Shown here one piece after another: positions 1-6,502 of a stretch of DNA of 10,087 nt. How positions within the stretch are numbered: position 1 is the stretch's first letter; each line of letters opens with the position of its first letter. The notes below the pieces were generated by a model. That model ran no database searches and was not told where the DNA came from. It saw only the letters and a program-made list of their open reading frames with translations. The DNA lies in assembly GCA_947175045.1 (NCBI GenBank), contig CAMWLH010000051.1:1-10087 (forward strand), read 5' to 3'. The position numbers were made by a program, and so were the translations under genes. The DNA is from an uncultured Clostridia bacterium (lineage in GTDB: Bacteria > Bacillota > Clostridia > Oscillospirales > Ruminococcaceae).

Positions 1-80
1 TTATTGCGGGATTCCACAGGGACGATCCGGGGGAGGGCGCTCCCGCGGAGGATACGGAGGGGCAAGATGATGACGATTGA
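1..80 (+). CDS. Possible 3' end of an upstream gene (rbfA position)
   Basis: Reading from base 3, an open frame runs off the left edge and stops at TGA 78-80, overlapping the start of the next gene by 14 bases. Its 25 visible residues are strongly acidic near the end, with a final run of four Asp. Acidic disordered tails occur on some ribosome-associated proteins, and in many Clostridia the gene before this DHH phosphoesterase is rbfA (ribosome-binding factor A). The alternative frame from base 2 stops at TGA 68-70 and would give a Gly/Arg-rich tail. I prefer the first frame because its third positions are richer in G/C, like the neighbouring genes. No RbfA domain lies in the window, so the identity is inference from gene order only. 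Confidence 0.3.
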   Translation, partial: IAGFHRDDPGEGAPAEDTEGQDDDD

Positions 81-1032
81 CGTTCTGCATGCCGCGGAAT
101 TTCTCAGAGAAAACGATAACTATCTGATACTCATGCACGCGAGCCCTGATGGGGACACGCTCGGCTGCGGCTGGGCTCTCTGCCGGGCTTTGCGGCGAAT
201 GGGGAAGCTGGCGAACGCGGTCTGCCCCGATCCCATACCGCAGAAATTCGCGTATCTGTCCGAGGGGCTGCCGGTGCAGGAGTTTGAAGCGGAGAATATC
301 ATTTGCGTAGACGTGGCGGACACCAAGCTGCTGGGGGATATGAAGGAGGTCGGCGATAAGGCGGAGCTCTGCATAGATCACCATCTGTCAAACACGGGAT
401 ATGCGAAGCGCGTGCTGCTGAAGCCCGAATACGCGGCGGCGGCGGAGCTGGTCTACGAGGTGATCTGCGCGCTGGAAACGGATATCGACAAGGACATGGC
501 AAACTGCCTTTACACCGGCATAGCCACCGACACGGGCTGCTTCAAATACAGCAACACCACGCCGCAGACCCATATGATAGCTGCGGTGATGATAAAGTGC
601 GGAGCAGATACGGCGGCGATAAACTACGCCATGTTCGACCTCAAGACCCAGGGACGGCTTAGGCTGGAGCGCGAGGTACTCAATAGCATAAAGTATTTTG
701 AGGAGGGCAGGGTGGCTCTGGTATCGGTGCCGCTTTCAATGCTGGAGAACATCCCCGATATCGACAGCGACGATGTGGGAGCTATGGCGGCTCTGCCGCG
801 GCAGATAGAGGGCGTTGAGGTCGGGATAACTCTTAAGGAAAAGAAAAAGGGAGTTTTTAAGGCTTCGCTGCGCTCGGGCGAGAATATCAACTGCGCCGAG
901 ATATGTATGAAATTCGGCGGCGGCGGTCATGAGCGCTCGGCGGGTTGCTCCTTTGCAAGCAGCTTCGAGGAGGCGGAAAGGGCTATCGTCGACGCCTGCT
1001 GCGAGGCGGTGCGGAAGATCGGTGCGGTATGA
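67..1032 (+). CDS. nrnA: DHH/DHHA1 family phosphoesterase, NrnA-like oligoribonuclease / pAp phosphatase
   Basis: Cytoplasmic enzyme of the NrnA type. In this family the protein degrades 2-5 nt RNA fragments and dephosphorylates pAp to AMP using Mn2+. The 321-residue product is close to the family's usual length. Visible motifs are the metal-binding H24 and D28-G-D30, the D82 strand (CVDVAD), the signature D104-H-H106, a TDTG motif near residue 157, and the C-terminal DHHA1 substrate motif GGGGHERSAG at 284-293. I chose ATG 67 (or ATG 70, both in frame) because GGAGGGG at 56-62 sits just upstream. A longer in-frame TTG at 4 would add residues with no resemblance to the family and has no ribosome site. 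The stop overlaps the truB start as ATGA, so the two are likely translationally coupled. Placement before truB is the common clostridial arrangement. Family assignment is secure; whether this enzyme prefers nanoRNA or pAp cannot be read from the sequence. Confidence 0.93.
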   Translation: MMTIDVLHAAEFLRENDNYLILMHASPDGDTLGCGWALCRALRRMGKLANAVCPDPIPQKFAYLSEGLPVQEFEAENIICVDVADTKLLGDMKEVGDKAELCIDHHLSNTGYAKRVLLKPEYAAAAELVYEVICALETDIDKDMANCLYTGIATDTGCFKYSNTTPQTHMIAAVMIKCGADTAAINYAMFDLKTQGRLRLEREVLNSIKYFEEGRVALVSVPLSMLENIPDIDSDDVGAMAALPRQIEGVEVGITLKEKKKGVFKASLRSGENINCAEICMKFGGGGHERSAGCSFASSFEEAERAIVDACCEAVRKIGAV

Positions 1033-1910
1033 CCGATATAAAGGGAATAATCATAGTGGATAAGCCGCGGGAGTTTACCTCGTTCGACGTGGTGGCGGTA
1101 ATGCGCGGTTTGCTCCGCACTAAAAAGGTGGGGCACGGCGGCACGCTGGACCCCATGGCGACGGGAGTGCTGCCCGTGTTCGTGGGCGGCGCGACAAAGG
1201 CAGTGGATATTTTGCCCGATTCGGACAAGGGCTACCGCGCGGGCTTTGAGCTCGGATATACAAGCGATACGCTGGATATCTGGGGGGAGCTTGCGGGGAG
1301 CGGCACGGCGGAGGTCTCGCGGGAAGCGCTCGAAAGGGCTTTGGAGAAATTCCGCGGGGATATCATGCAGGTGCCGCCGATGTATTCCGCGCTGAAGGTG
1401 AACGGGCAGAAGCTCTGCGACCTCGCGCGGAAAGGCATATCGGTGGAGCGCAAGCCCCGCCCCGTCCGCATTTCGCGGCTGGACTGCACGGAGTTCGACG
1501 GACGAAAGGGAGTTATCGAGGTGGATTGCTCCTCGGGGACTTATATAAGGTCGCTGATAGACGATATCGGCGCGGAGCTCGGTACGGGCGCGGTAATGAC
1601 GAGCCTTGTCAGGACAAGAGCCTGCGGGTTTGATCTGTCGCGGAGCACTCCCCTTGAAGCATTTAAAAGCATGGGCTATGAGGAGCTTTGCGGTAAAATT
1701 CTACCCGTGGAGAGCGTTTTTTCGGCTTTGTCGCGCGTGGAGCTTGATGAAGTTCAGAAACGGCTTTACCTTAACGGAGTGCGGCTGGACGCGGACAGGC
1801 TCTTGTCAAGACCGCCCGCGGACGAGCCCTGCGCGGTCTACGGAGGGGAGTTCCTCGGCGTTGCGATGGTAACGGGCGGCGAGCTGGTTTCGGTGAAGAG
1901 ATTTTCCTAA
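1029..1910 (+). CDS. truB: tRNA pseudouridine(55) synthase TruB
   Basis: Isomerises uridine 55 in the T-loop of elongator tRNAs to pseudouridine. The 293-residue product has the TruB landmarks in order: VDKP near the N-terminus (residues 10-13), the catalytic block GHGGTLDPMATGVLPV with nucleophile Asp41, a YTSDTLD segment, the VPPMYSALKVNGQ segment, and GTYIRSLIDDIG with Arg174. A variable C-terminal region follows, as expected. The start ATG at 1029 overlaps the nrnA stop (ATGA). No strong ribosome binding site precedes it, which suggests termination-reinitiation from nrnA. The open frame extends upstream to 945, but that part lies inside nrnA and does not resemble TruB. No missing catalytic residue was seen. 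Confidence 0.96.
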   Translation: MTDIKGIIIVDKPREFTSFDVVAVMRGLLRTKKVGHGGTLDPMATGVLPVFVGGATKAVDILPDSDKGYRAGFELGYTSDTLDIWGELAGSGTAEVSREALERALEKFRGDIMQVPPMYSALKVNGQKLCDLARKGISVERKPRPVRISRLDCTEFDGRKGVIEVDCSSGTYIRSLIDDIGAELGTGAVMTSLVRTRACGFDLSRSTPLEAFKSMGYEELCGKILPVESVFSALSRVELDEVQKRLYLNGVRLDADRLLSRPPADEPCAVYGGEFLGVAMVTGGELVSVKRFS

Positions 1911-1930
1911 AAAGACGGTGGTAACAGACA

Positions 1931-2833
1931 TTGATTGATATAACATACGGCGGCATGATACCCGAGAAAACCGCGGTGGCTCTGGGATATTTCGACGGAC
2001 TGCACTTGGGGCACCTGGGGGTCATCGGAGCGGCGCTCTCGCAAAGGGAGCTTAAACCGGCGGTGTTTACGTTTAACTGCGACACCACGCTGCCCAAATT
2101 CAAAAATCCCGAGGATATAATTTCCTTTGAGAATAAGCGCGAGCTTCTGCGGAACGTCGGGGTGAAGTATCTCTCCGCGCCGGCTTTCGCGGAGGTCTGC
2201 GGGCTGCCGGCGGAGGAGTTCGTGTCGGAGATACTTGTGAAGCGTCTCAAAGCGGGCTATGCCTGCTGCGGAACGAATTTTCGCTTCGGAAAGGGCGGCA
2301 GCGGCACTCCCGAAAGGCTTGCGGAGATAGGCGCGGGGTATGGAATGCGCGCGGAGACGGTTCCCGATGTATGCCACAACGGCGTTATGATAAGCTCCAC
2401 CCATATACGTGAGCTTATACGCGGCGGAAATATAGAGGAGGCGAACACGCTTCTGGGCTATGAGCTGTGGTACAGGCTGCCCGTGGTGAGGGGCAACGAG
2501 ATAGGCGCGCGGCTGCTCTCCTTCCCGACGATAAACCAGATCATACCCGAAACCAACGTTATTCCGCGCTTCGGGGTGTATAAGAGCTTTGTGCAGCTCG
2601 ACAAGCGGAATTACCGCGGAGTTACCAACATAGGCGTAAAGCCCACCATCGAGAATCGCCGCGACGGCGACGGGGTGGTCATGGAAACGCATATCATCGG
2701 GTTTGAGGGCGATCTGTACGGTCAGAACGTTTCGGTGTCGCTGTGCGGATTTATCCGTCCCGAGCGGAAATTCCCGAATTTGGAGGAGCTGAAAAAGCAG
2801 ATAGCCGCGGACAAGGCGCTGGCTATGAAGTAA
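1931..2833 (+). CDS. ribF: Bifunctional riboflavin kinase / FAD synthetase
   Basis: Converts riboflavin to FMN and then FMN to FAD in the cytoplasm. The 300-residue protein has the expected two domains. The N-terminal nucleotidyltransferase has GYFDGLHLGH (residues 19-28) and the SSTHIREL segment (155-162). The C-terminal flavokinase has FPTIN (198-202) for ATP/Mg binding, GVTNIGVKPT, and ETH (252-254) carrying the catalytic-base Glu252, ending in the typical FPNLEELKKQI helix. The start is taken at TTG 1931. It gives a normal-length N-terminus and has only a weak GGTGG (1917-1921) upstream, so initiation may be inefficient. ATG 1955 is the alternative and would shorten the first strand. It lies 20 bases after truB, consistent with the common truB-ribF transcript. 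The pairing is conserved positionally rather than by shared chemistry. Confidence 0.95.
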   Translation: MIDITYGGMIPEKTAVALGYFDGLHLGHLGVIGAALSQRELKPAVFTFNCDTTLPKFKNPEDIISFENKRELLRNVGVKYLSAPAFAEVCGLPAEEFVSEILVKRLKAGYACCGTNFRFGKGGSGTPERLAEIGAGYGMRAETVPDVCHNGVMISSTHIRELIRGGNIEEANTLLGYELWYRLPVVRGNEIGARLLSFPTINQIIPETNVIPRFGVYKSFVQLDKRNYRGVTNIGVKPTIENRRDGDGVVMETHIIGFEGDLYGQNVSVSLCGFIRPERKFPNLEELKKQIAADKALAMK

Positions 2834-2893
2834 AGCCGCGGGCGGTATAGCTCGGAGCGCCCCGTTTAAAAGATAAACGTTGCGACCACGCAT

Positions 2894-2965
2894 AAAATTT
2901 TACGCGAGAGCCTGCGAAAACGGAGCGAAGCGGAGTTTTTGCGGGCGGGTCGCGGAAATTTTTTT
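2894..2965 (+). terminator. Long hairpin with T-run ahead of gltX (terminator or attenuator-like leader)
   Basis: A 12-bp stem pairs 2910-2921 with 2935-2946 (two G-T wobbles) and closes a 13-base loop, GGAGCGAAGCGGA. Below it, after a small internal loop, CGCGA 2903-2907 pairs with TCGCG 2950-2954, and then AAAATTT 2894-2900 pairs with AAATTTT 2956-2962. Seven T follow at 2959-2965. The shape is that of an intrinsic terminator for the ribF transcript, but it ends 8 bases before the gltX ribosome site (AAGGAG 2971-2976). Any gltX transcript must therefore start upstream and pass through it. A near-perfect 18-base palindrome (2889-2906) overlaps the left arm and could form a competing fold. 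No T-box consensus was seen. Loop and flank words are shared with the structure at 4573-4680. Confidence 0.6.
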
Positions 2966-2981
2966 GAAATAAGGAGATCGA

Positions 2982-4439
2982 ATGATGAGCACTGTAAGAA
3001 CACGATTTGCCCCCAGTCCTACGGGGTATATGCATATAGGAAATCTGCGCACCGCGCTTTATACCTACCTTCTGGCGAAGAAGAACGGCGGAAAGTTTAT
3101 TTTGAGAATTGAGGACACCGACAGGGAGCGCTATGTCGAGGGAGCGGTTGACGTTATCTATAAGACGCTGCGCGACTGCGGGCTCAACTGGGACGAGGGT
3201 CCCGATGTGGGGGGCGAGTACGGTCCCTATGTTCAGAGCGAGCGCATGGGTATGTTCAAGGAATACGCGGAGAAGCTGGTGGAAAGCGGTCACGCGTACC
3301 GCTGCTTTTGCACCAAGGAGCGCCTGGAGGAGCTGAGCGCGGTGCAGAAGGCGAGCAATATCTCCCCGATGTACGACCGCCACTGCCGCAATCTTTCCAA
3401 GGAGGAAATAGAGGCTAACCTTGCGGCGGGATTGCCCTATGTTATCCGCCAGGCTATACCGACCGAGGGGAGCACTACCTTCCACGACGAGATATACGGG
3501 GACATTACGGTAGAAAACTCCATACTGGACGACCAGGTGCTTATCAAGCAGGACGGTATGCCGACCTATAATTTCGCGAACGTTGTGGACGATCACACCA
3601 TGGCTATAACCCATGTGGTCAGGGGCAACGAGTATCTGTCCTCCGCGCCGAAGTACGAGCTGCTGTACAAGGCGTTCGGCTGGGAATCCCCGCTGTACGT
3701 TCATGTGGAGCATATCATGAAGGACGCTCATCACAAGCTGGCCAAGCGCGACGGCGACGCGTCGTTCCAGGATCTGCTGGACAAGGGGTATATGACGGAG
3801 GCCATTCTGAATTATATCCTGCTGCTGGGCTGGGCTCCCAAGGGCGAAAAGGAGATATTCTCGCTGGAGGAGATGATAGAGGAGTTCGGTCTTGACGGTA
3901 TCTCAAAGTCTCCCGCCATATTCGACCCCGCCAAGCTCAAGGCGATAAATGCGCATTATGTACGGGCGCTTCCCGCCGAGGAGTTTTCCAAGATAGCCGT
4001 GCCCTATATAAGACAGACCTGCAAGCGCGGCGATATCGACCTGGAGCTGCTGTGCAGCGTTCTGCAGCCCCGCGCGGAGCTGTTCACGGATATCCCGGAG
4101 CAGGTGGATTTCATTGACGCTCTGCCCGAATATTCCATTGAGCTGTACAACAACAAGAAGATGAAGACCAACGCGGAGACCTCGCTCGACGCGCTGAAGA
4201 AGATACTCCCCGTGCTGGAGCGGCTTGAGGAGTTCACGCAGGACAAGGTCCACGACGAGCTTTTCAAGCTGATAGAGCGCGAGGGCGTGAAAAACGGAGT
4301 TATCCTGTTCCCGCTGCGCGTGGCGCTCAGCGGAAAGCAGTTCACCCCCGGCGGCGGCGTGGAGCTTGCGGTGATCCTCGGCAAGCAGGACAGCCTTGCG
4401 CGCATACGCAAGGGGATAGAGCTTCTTGAGAATGCGTAA
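2982..4439 (+). CDS. gltX: Glutamyl-tRNA synthetase
   Basis: Class I aminoacyl-tRNA synthetase that charges tRNA-Glu (and, in organisms lacking GlnRS, often tRNA-Gln for later amidation by GatCAB). The 485-residue length is normal. The N-terminus carries [14 protein letters not shown] with the HIGH-type signature at H18-I-G-N21. The KMSKS-type loop is KLAKRDG at 252-258, and a conserved [12 protein letters not shown] lies just before it. C108-x-C110 and C135 match three positions of the zinc site known in E. coli GluRS, but the residue at the fourth position is Asn rather than His, so zinc binding is uncertain. The C-terminal helical anticodon-binding part is complete. The start is ATG 2982 or the adjacent in-frame ATG 2985; AAGGAG (2971-2976) suits the second slightly better. 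Discriminating versus non-discriminating specificity cannot be told by eye. Confidence 0.97.
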   Translation: MMSTVRTRFAPSPTGYMHIGNLRTALYTYLLAKKNGGKFILRIEDTDRERYVEGAVDVIYKTLRDCGLNWDEGPDVGGEYGPYVQSERMGMFKEYAEKLVESGHAYRCFCTKERLEELSAVQKASNISPMYDRHCRNLSKEEIEANLAAGLPYVIRQAIPTEGSTTFHDEIYGDITVENSILDDQVLIKQDGMPTYNFANVVDDHTMAITHVVRGNEYLSSAPKYELLYKAFGWESPLYVHVEHIMKDAHHKLAKRDGDASFQDLLDKGYMTEAILNYILLLGWAPKGEKEIFSLEEMIEEFGLDGISKSPAIFDPAKLKAINAHYVRALPAEEFSKIAVPYIRQTCKRGDIDLELLCSVLQPRAELFTDIPEQVDFIDALPEYSIELYNNKKMKTNAETSLDALKKILPVLERLEEFTQDKVHDELFKLIEREGVKNGVILFPLRVALSGKQFTPGGGVELAVILGKQDSLARIRKGIELLENA

Positions 4440-4572
4440 TTTTCATACAGACTTCACGCTTTTATCACGGGTATGAGGTAAAATGATAGTTGGCGGTCAA
4501 GCGGCAAAAGAGGTGCAAAACGCCCGCGCAGCAAAGGGACGCTGAAAACGAGCAGTGTAACACCCCCGCATG

Positions 4573-4680
4573 GAATTTCAAAAAGTGTCAGAATTTTCGC
4601 AGGAAATTCTGACCGGTTCCCGCAGTCGCGTGAAGTGGAGCGAAGCGGAACGGAACGTGAGTGCGGGAATTTTGAAATTC
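4573..4680. repeat. Structured intergenic element folding as a three-way junction
   Basis: The outer stem is 11 perfect base pairs, GAATTTCAAAA 4573-4583 with TTTTGAAATTC 4670-4680. Inside it, hairpin A pairs GTCAGAATTT 4587-4596 with AAATTCTGAC 4604-4613, extendable by two more pairs to leave a three-base loop. Hairpin B pairs TTCCCGCA 4617-4624 with TGCGGGAA 4662-4669. After one G-G mismatch, B continues as six more pairs (4626-4631 with 4655-4660, one wobble). The loop of B (4632-4654) carries GGAGCGAAGCGGA. Three-base linkers separate the outer stem from A and A from B, and B abuts the outer stem directly, which would favour coaxial stacking. Because the pairing is in the DNA, either strand or its transcript could fold. 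It may be a small mobile or REP-like repeat, a structured RNA, or a processed leader. The terminal inverted repeat lacks an obvious target-site duplication. Confidence 0.65.
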
Positions 4681-4695
4681 TTTTAAATCAGCCAA

Positions 4696-4761
4696 TTCTC
4701 GTCAACATAACTTAAAAGCATCACAGCTTCTCGTCAACTTCAAATCCCCTCTTTTGTCAAC
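4696..4761. repeat. Direct repeats with GTCAAC core upstream of the ABC operon
   Basis: TTCTCGTCAAC occurs twice exactly, at 4696-4706 and 4728-4738, 32 bases apart, which is about three helical turns. A third, weaker copy (TTTTGTCAAC, 4752-4761) follows and overlaps the candidate -35 box. Evenly phased direct repeats abutting a promoter are a common form of regulator binding site, so this may be an operator for the four-gene operon. No regulator gene is nearby. Read on the other strand, each copy gives TTGAC, so minus-strand promoters are another reading, though no convincing -10 boxes accompany them. Confidence 0.4.
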
Positions 4762-4782
4762 AAACCTCAACAGCGCTATATA
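4754..4782 (+). promoter_or_regulatory. Candidate sigma-A promoter for the ABC / Gld-like operon
   Basis: TTGTCA (4754-4759; five of six match the -35 consensus) is followed after exactly 17 bases by TATATA (4777-4782; four of six), with TATAAA also available two bases on. A start about seven bases later, near 4789, would put the AGGAGG ribosome site (4790-4795) at the very 5' end of the mRNA. That is an unusually short leader, which lowers confidence. It is the best match in the 365-base gap. Confidence 0.4.
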
Positions 4783-4804
4783 AACGATCAGGAGGATCAT
4801 AATA

Positions 4805-5770
4805 ATGATCGAAGTAAAAAATCTCTGCAAAAGCTACGGTAATAAGCCGGCGGTGGATAATGTCAGCTTTTCCGCGGCGGAGAGTGAGATACTGGGCTTT
4901 CTCGGTCCCAACGGCGCGGGAAAATCCACGACTATGAACATACTCACGGGGTATCTGTCGTCGTCGGGCGGCGAAGCGTTAATAAACGGCATAGATATCC
5001 TGGAGGATCCCGTCGCGGCTAAAAAGGATATCGGGTATCTCCCCGAGCAGCCGCCGCTGTATCTGGATATGACGGTGGACGAGTACCTCGGGTTTGTCTA
5101 CTCGCTGAAAAAATGCAAGCTGCCCAAAAAGTCGCATCTCGATGAGATATGCGGGCTGGTGAAGATAACCGACGTGCGCGGCAGGGTGATCAGGAATCTG
5201 TCAAAGGGCTATCGGCAGCGTGTGGGGCTTGCGCAGGCTCTGGTGGGAAACCCCAAGGTGCTGATACTGGACGAGCCCACGGTAGGTCTCGACCCGAAGC
5301 AGATAATCGAGATAAGAACGCTGATAAAGCGGCTCGGCAAGAACCACACTGTAATTCTGTCGTCGCATATCCTCTCGGAGGTACAGGCGGTCTGCGACAG
5401 GATAGTCGTAATAAACAAGGGTAAGCTGGTGGCGAACGACACCGCGGAGCACTTGTCCCACAACCTCTCGGCAGATCATAAGCTCACGGTGCAGATAGAG
5501 GGTCCCGCCAAGGAGGTACAGTCGCTGCTCAACGGTATTCCCGATATGGTGGAGGTGCATATGAACCGCACCATAGACAAGACCGTGACGGAGTTCGAGC
5601 TTAACGCGAAGGAGGGCGCGGATATCCGCCGCGAGGTATTCAAGCGCATGGCGGCGCGCAATTATCCGATATTGCTTATGAGGAGCAGCGAGCTTACGCT
5701 CGAGGAGATATTCCTCAAGCTCACCACAGGCGATTTTTACGGAAATATCGAGAACGGAGCGAAGAAATGA
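4805..5770 (+). CDS. ABC transporter ATP-binding protein, GldA-like
   Basis: Cytoplasmic ATPase that drives the ABC-2 permease encoded next. The 321-residue protein has one complete nucleotide-binding domain: Walker A GPNGAGKST (34-42), Q-loop Gln82, signature LSKGYRQR (132-139), Walker B LILDEP (153-158) with catalytic Glu157, and H-loop His188. After residue 230 comes a roughly 90-residue C-terminal region of the kind seen in ATPases of ABC-2 exporters (GldA, DrrA, CcmA types). ATG 4805 is supported by AGGAGG nine bases upstream. The stop overlaps the permease start as ATGA. The combination with a GldF-type permease, a GldG-like protein and DUF4340 places it in the Gld-type transporter group rather than with drug or sodium exporters, although the ATPase alone would not separate these. 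The substrate is unknown. Confidence 0.93.
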   Translation: MIEVKNLCKSYGNKPAVDNVSFSAAESEILGFLGPNGAGKSTTMNILTGYLSSSGGEALINGIDILEDPVAAKKDIGYLPEQPPLYLDMTVDEYLGFVYSLKKCKLPKKSHLDEICGLVKITDVRGRVIRNLSKGYRQRVGLAQALVGNPKVLILDEPTVGLDPKQIIEIRTLIKRLGKNHTVILSSHILSEVQAVCDRIVVINKGKLVANDTAEHLSHNLSADHKLTVQIEGPAKEVQSLLNGIPDMVEVHMNRTIDKTVTEFELNAKEGADIRREVFKRMAARNYPILLMRSSELTLEEIFLKLTTGDFYGNIENGAKK

Positions 5771-6486
5771 CAGCGATACTGAAACGCGAATTTGCGTCCT
5801 ATTTCACCTCGCCGCTGGGGTATGTGTATCTTGCGGTGTTTTACGGGTTTTCGGGACTGTTTTTGTGGCTCACCTGCCTTTCCACGGGATCGGCGAGCCT
5901 TTCAAGCACCTTTTTGTGGATGTTCTTTATAATGATGATACTTATCCCCGTGCTCACCATGAGGACGATGGCGGACGACAAGCGGCAGAAGACCGATCAG
6001 CTAACGCTCACCAGCCCCATCAGCCTTTTCGGGCTGGTTGCGGGGAAGTTCCTGGCGGCGTTCGCGATATTTCTTATCGGCGCGGTGATAATGCTGATAT
6101 ACGCGATATTCCTTTCGTCGGCGGTAGCCAACGCGGGCAACGTTTTCGGCTGGGCTTCGGTGTGGGGGAATTTCGTCGGGATAATCCTGATGGGCGGAGT
6201 GTTTATTTCCGCGGGAATATTCATCTCGGGGCTTACGGAAAATCAGATGATAGCCGCCATCGGAAGCATAGGGGCGAATATCCTGCTTTGCCTGTTCGAC
6301 ATCATTTCGGGATATGTTCCGATAGAGTGGCTGAGCAACGTTATAAACTCCCTGTCGGTATTCTACAAGTATCGGGAGTTCACCTACGGAATTTTCAGTC
6401 TTAAGAATATATTGTTTTTCTTAAGCCTTATCGTTATATTCAACTTCCTGACGATGCGCGTCATAGAGCGCCGCCGCTGGAGCTGA
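5767..6486 (+). CDS. ABC-2 type transporter permease, GldF-like
   Basis: Integral membrane protein of 239 residues and partner of the preceding ATPase. Six hydrophobic segments are visible, at roughly 17-37, 48-66, 87-116, 132-154, 160-182 and 212-232. Between segments 2 and 3 a charged cytoplasmic stretch, TMADDKRQKTDQLTLTSPIS (67-86), matches the position of the coupling region typical of ABC-2 permeases. The C-terminus, with KYREFTYGIF before the last membrane segment and a final ERRRW, resembles GldF-type proteins. The start is set by the ATGA overlap with the ATPase and by GGAG at 5756-5759. Only one permease gene is present, so a homodimer is the simplest model, unless the GldG-like protein contributes to the membrane core. 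Confidence 0.9.
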   Translation: MTAILKREFASYFTSPLGYVYLAVFYGFSGLFLWLTCLSTGSASLSSTFLWMFFIMMILIPVLTMRTMADDKRQKTDQLTLTSPISLFGLVAGKFLAAFAIFLIGAVIMLIYAIFLSSAVANAGNVFGWASVWGNFVGIILMGGVFISAGIFISGLTENQMIAAIGSIGANILLCLFDIISGYVPIEWLSNVINSLSVFYKYREFTYGIFSLKNILFFLSLIVIFNFLTMRVIERRRWS

Positions 6487-6502
6487 GAAAGGACGTGAAG
6501 TT

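Larger units (their letters stand above)
4440..4804. other. 365-base non-coding region between gltX and the ABC operon
   Basis: No convincing protein gene lies here. The first part (4440-4572) has no strong hairpin or T-run that would clearly terminate gltX. The only possible stem is a weak pairing of TCATAC (4443-4448) with GTATGA (4471-4476). The middle (4573-4680) is a highly structured element, listed separately. The last part (4681-4804) is AT-rich relative to the genes and holds GTCAAC repeats, a candidate promoter and the AGGAGG ribosome site (4790-4795) of the ABC ATPase gene. The A/T-rich, unstructured 3' part reads as a regulatory region for the downstream operon. Confidence 0.7.

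Noticed and set aside
2840..2862. Short GGGCG/CGCCC hairpin just after ribF as a terminator
   Set aside because: It has only five base pairs with a 13-base loop and three T afterwards. The larger hairpin at 2894-2965 is a far better candidate.
1907..2893. Minus-strand open frame of 328 codons over ribF
   Set aside because: It lies antisense to a ribF gene with all catalytic motifs, and its translation shows no recognisable domain. Long antisense frames are expected in G/C-biased coding sequence.
2834..2981. T-box riboswitch upstream of gltX
   Set aside because: The conserved T-box antiterminator sequence and a specifier-loop stem are not seen, and the leader is too short for the full structure.
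2823..3734. Minus-strand open frame of 303 codons over the gltX start
   Set aside because: It is antisense to the conserved HIGH half of gltX, its translation has no recognisable motifs, and it crosses the leader hairpin. It is a shadow of the real gene.
4483..4545. A 20-codon frame starting ATG 4483 after GAGGT
   Set aside because: It is very short, the ribosome site is only three bases from the ATG, and nothing supports translation. A leader peptide or small protein cannot be argued from one sequence.
4677..4705. Possible minus-strand promoter (TTGACG, 17 bases, AAGAAT) reading into the three-way junction
   Set aside because: The -10 box is weak and partly inside the outer stem. TTGAC arises automatically from the GTCAAC repeat. 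It would matter only if RNA-seq showed a minus-strand transcript.
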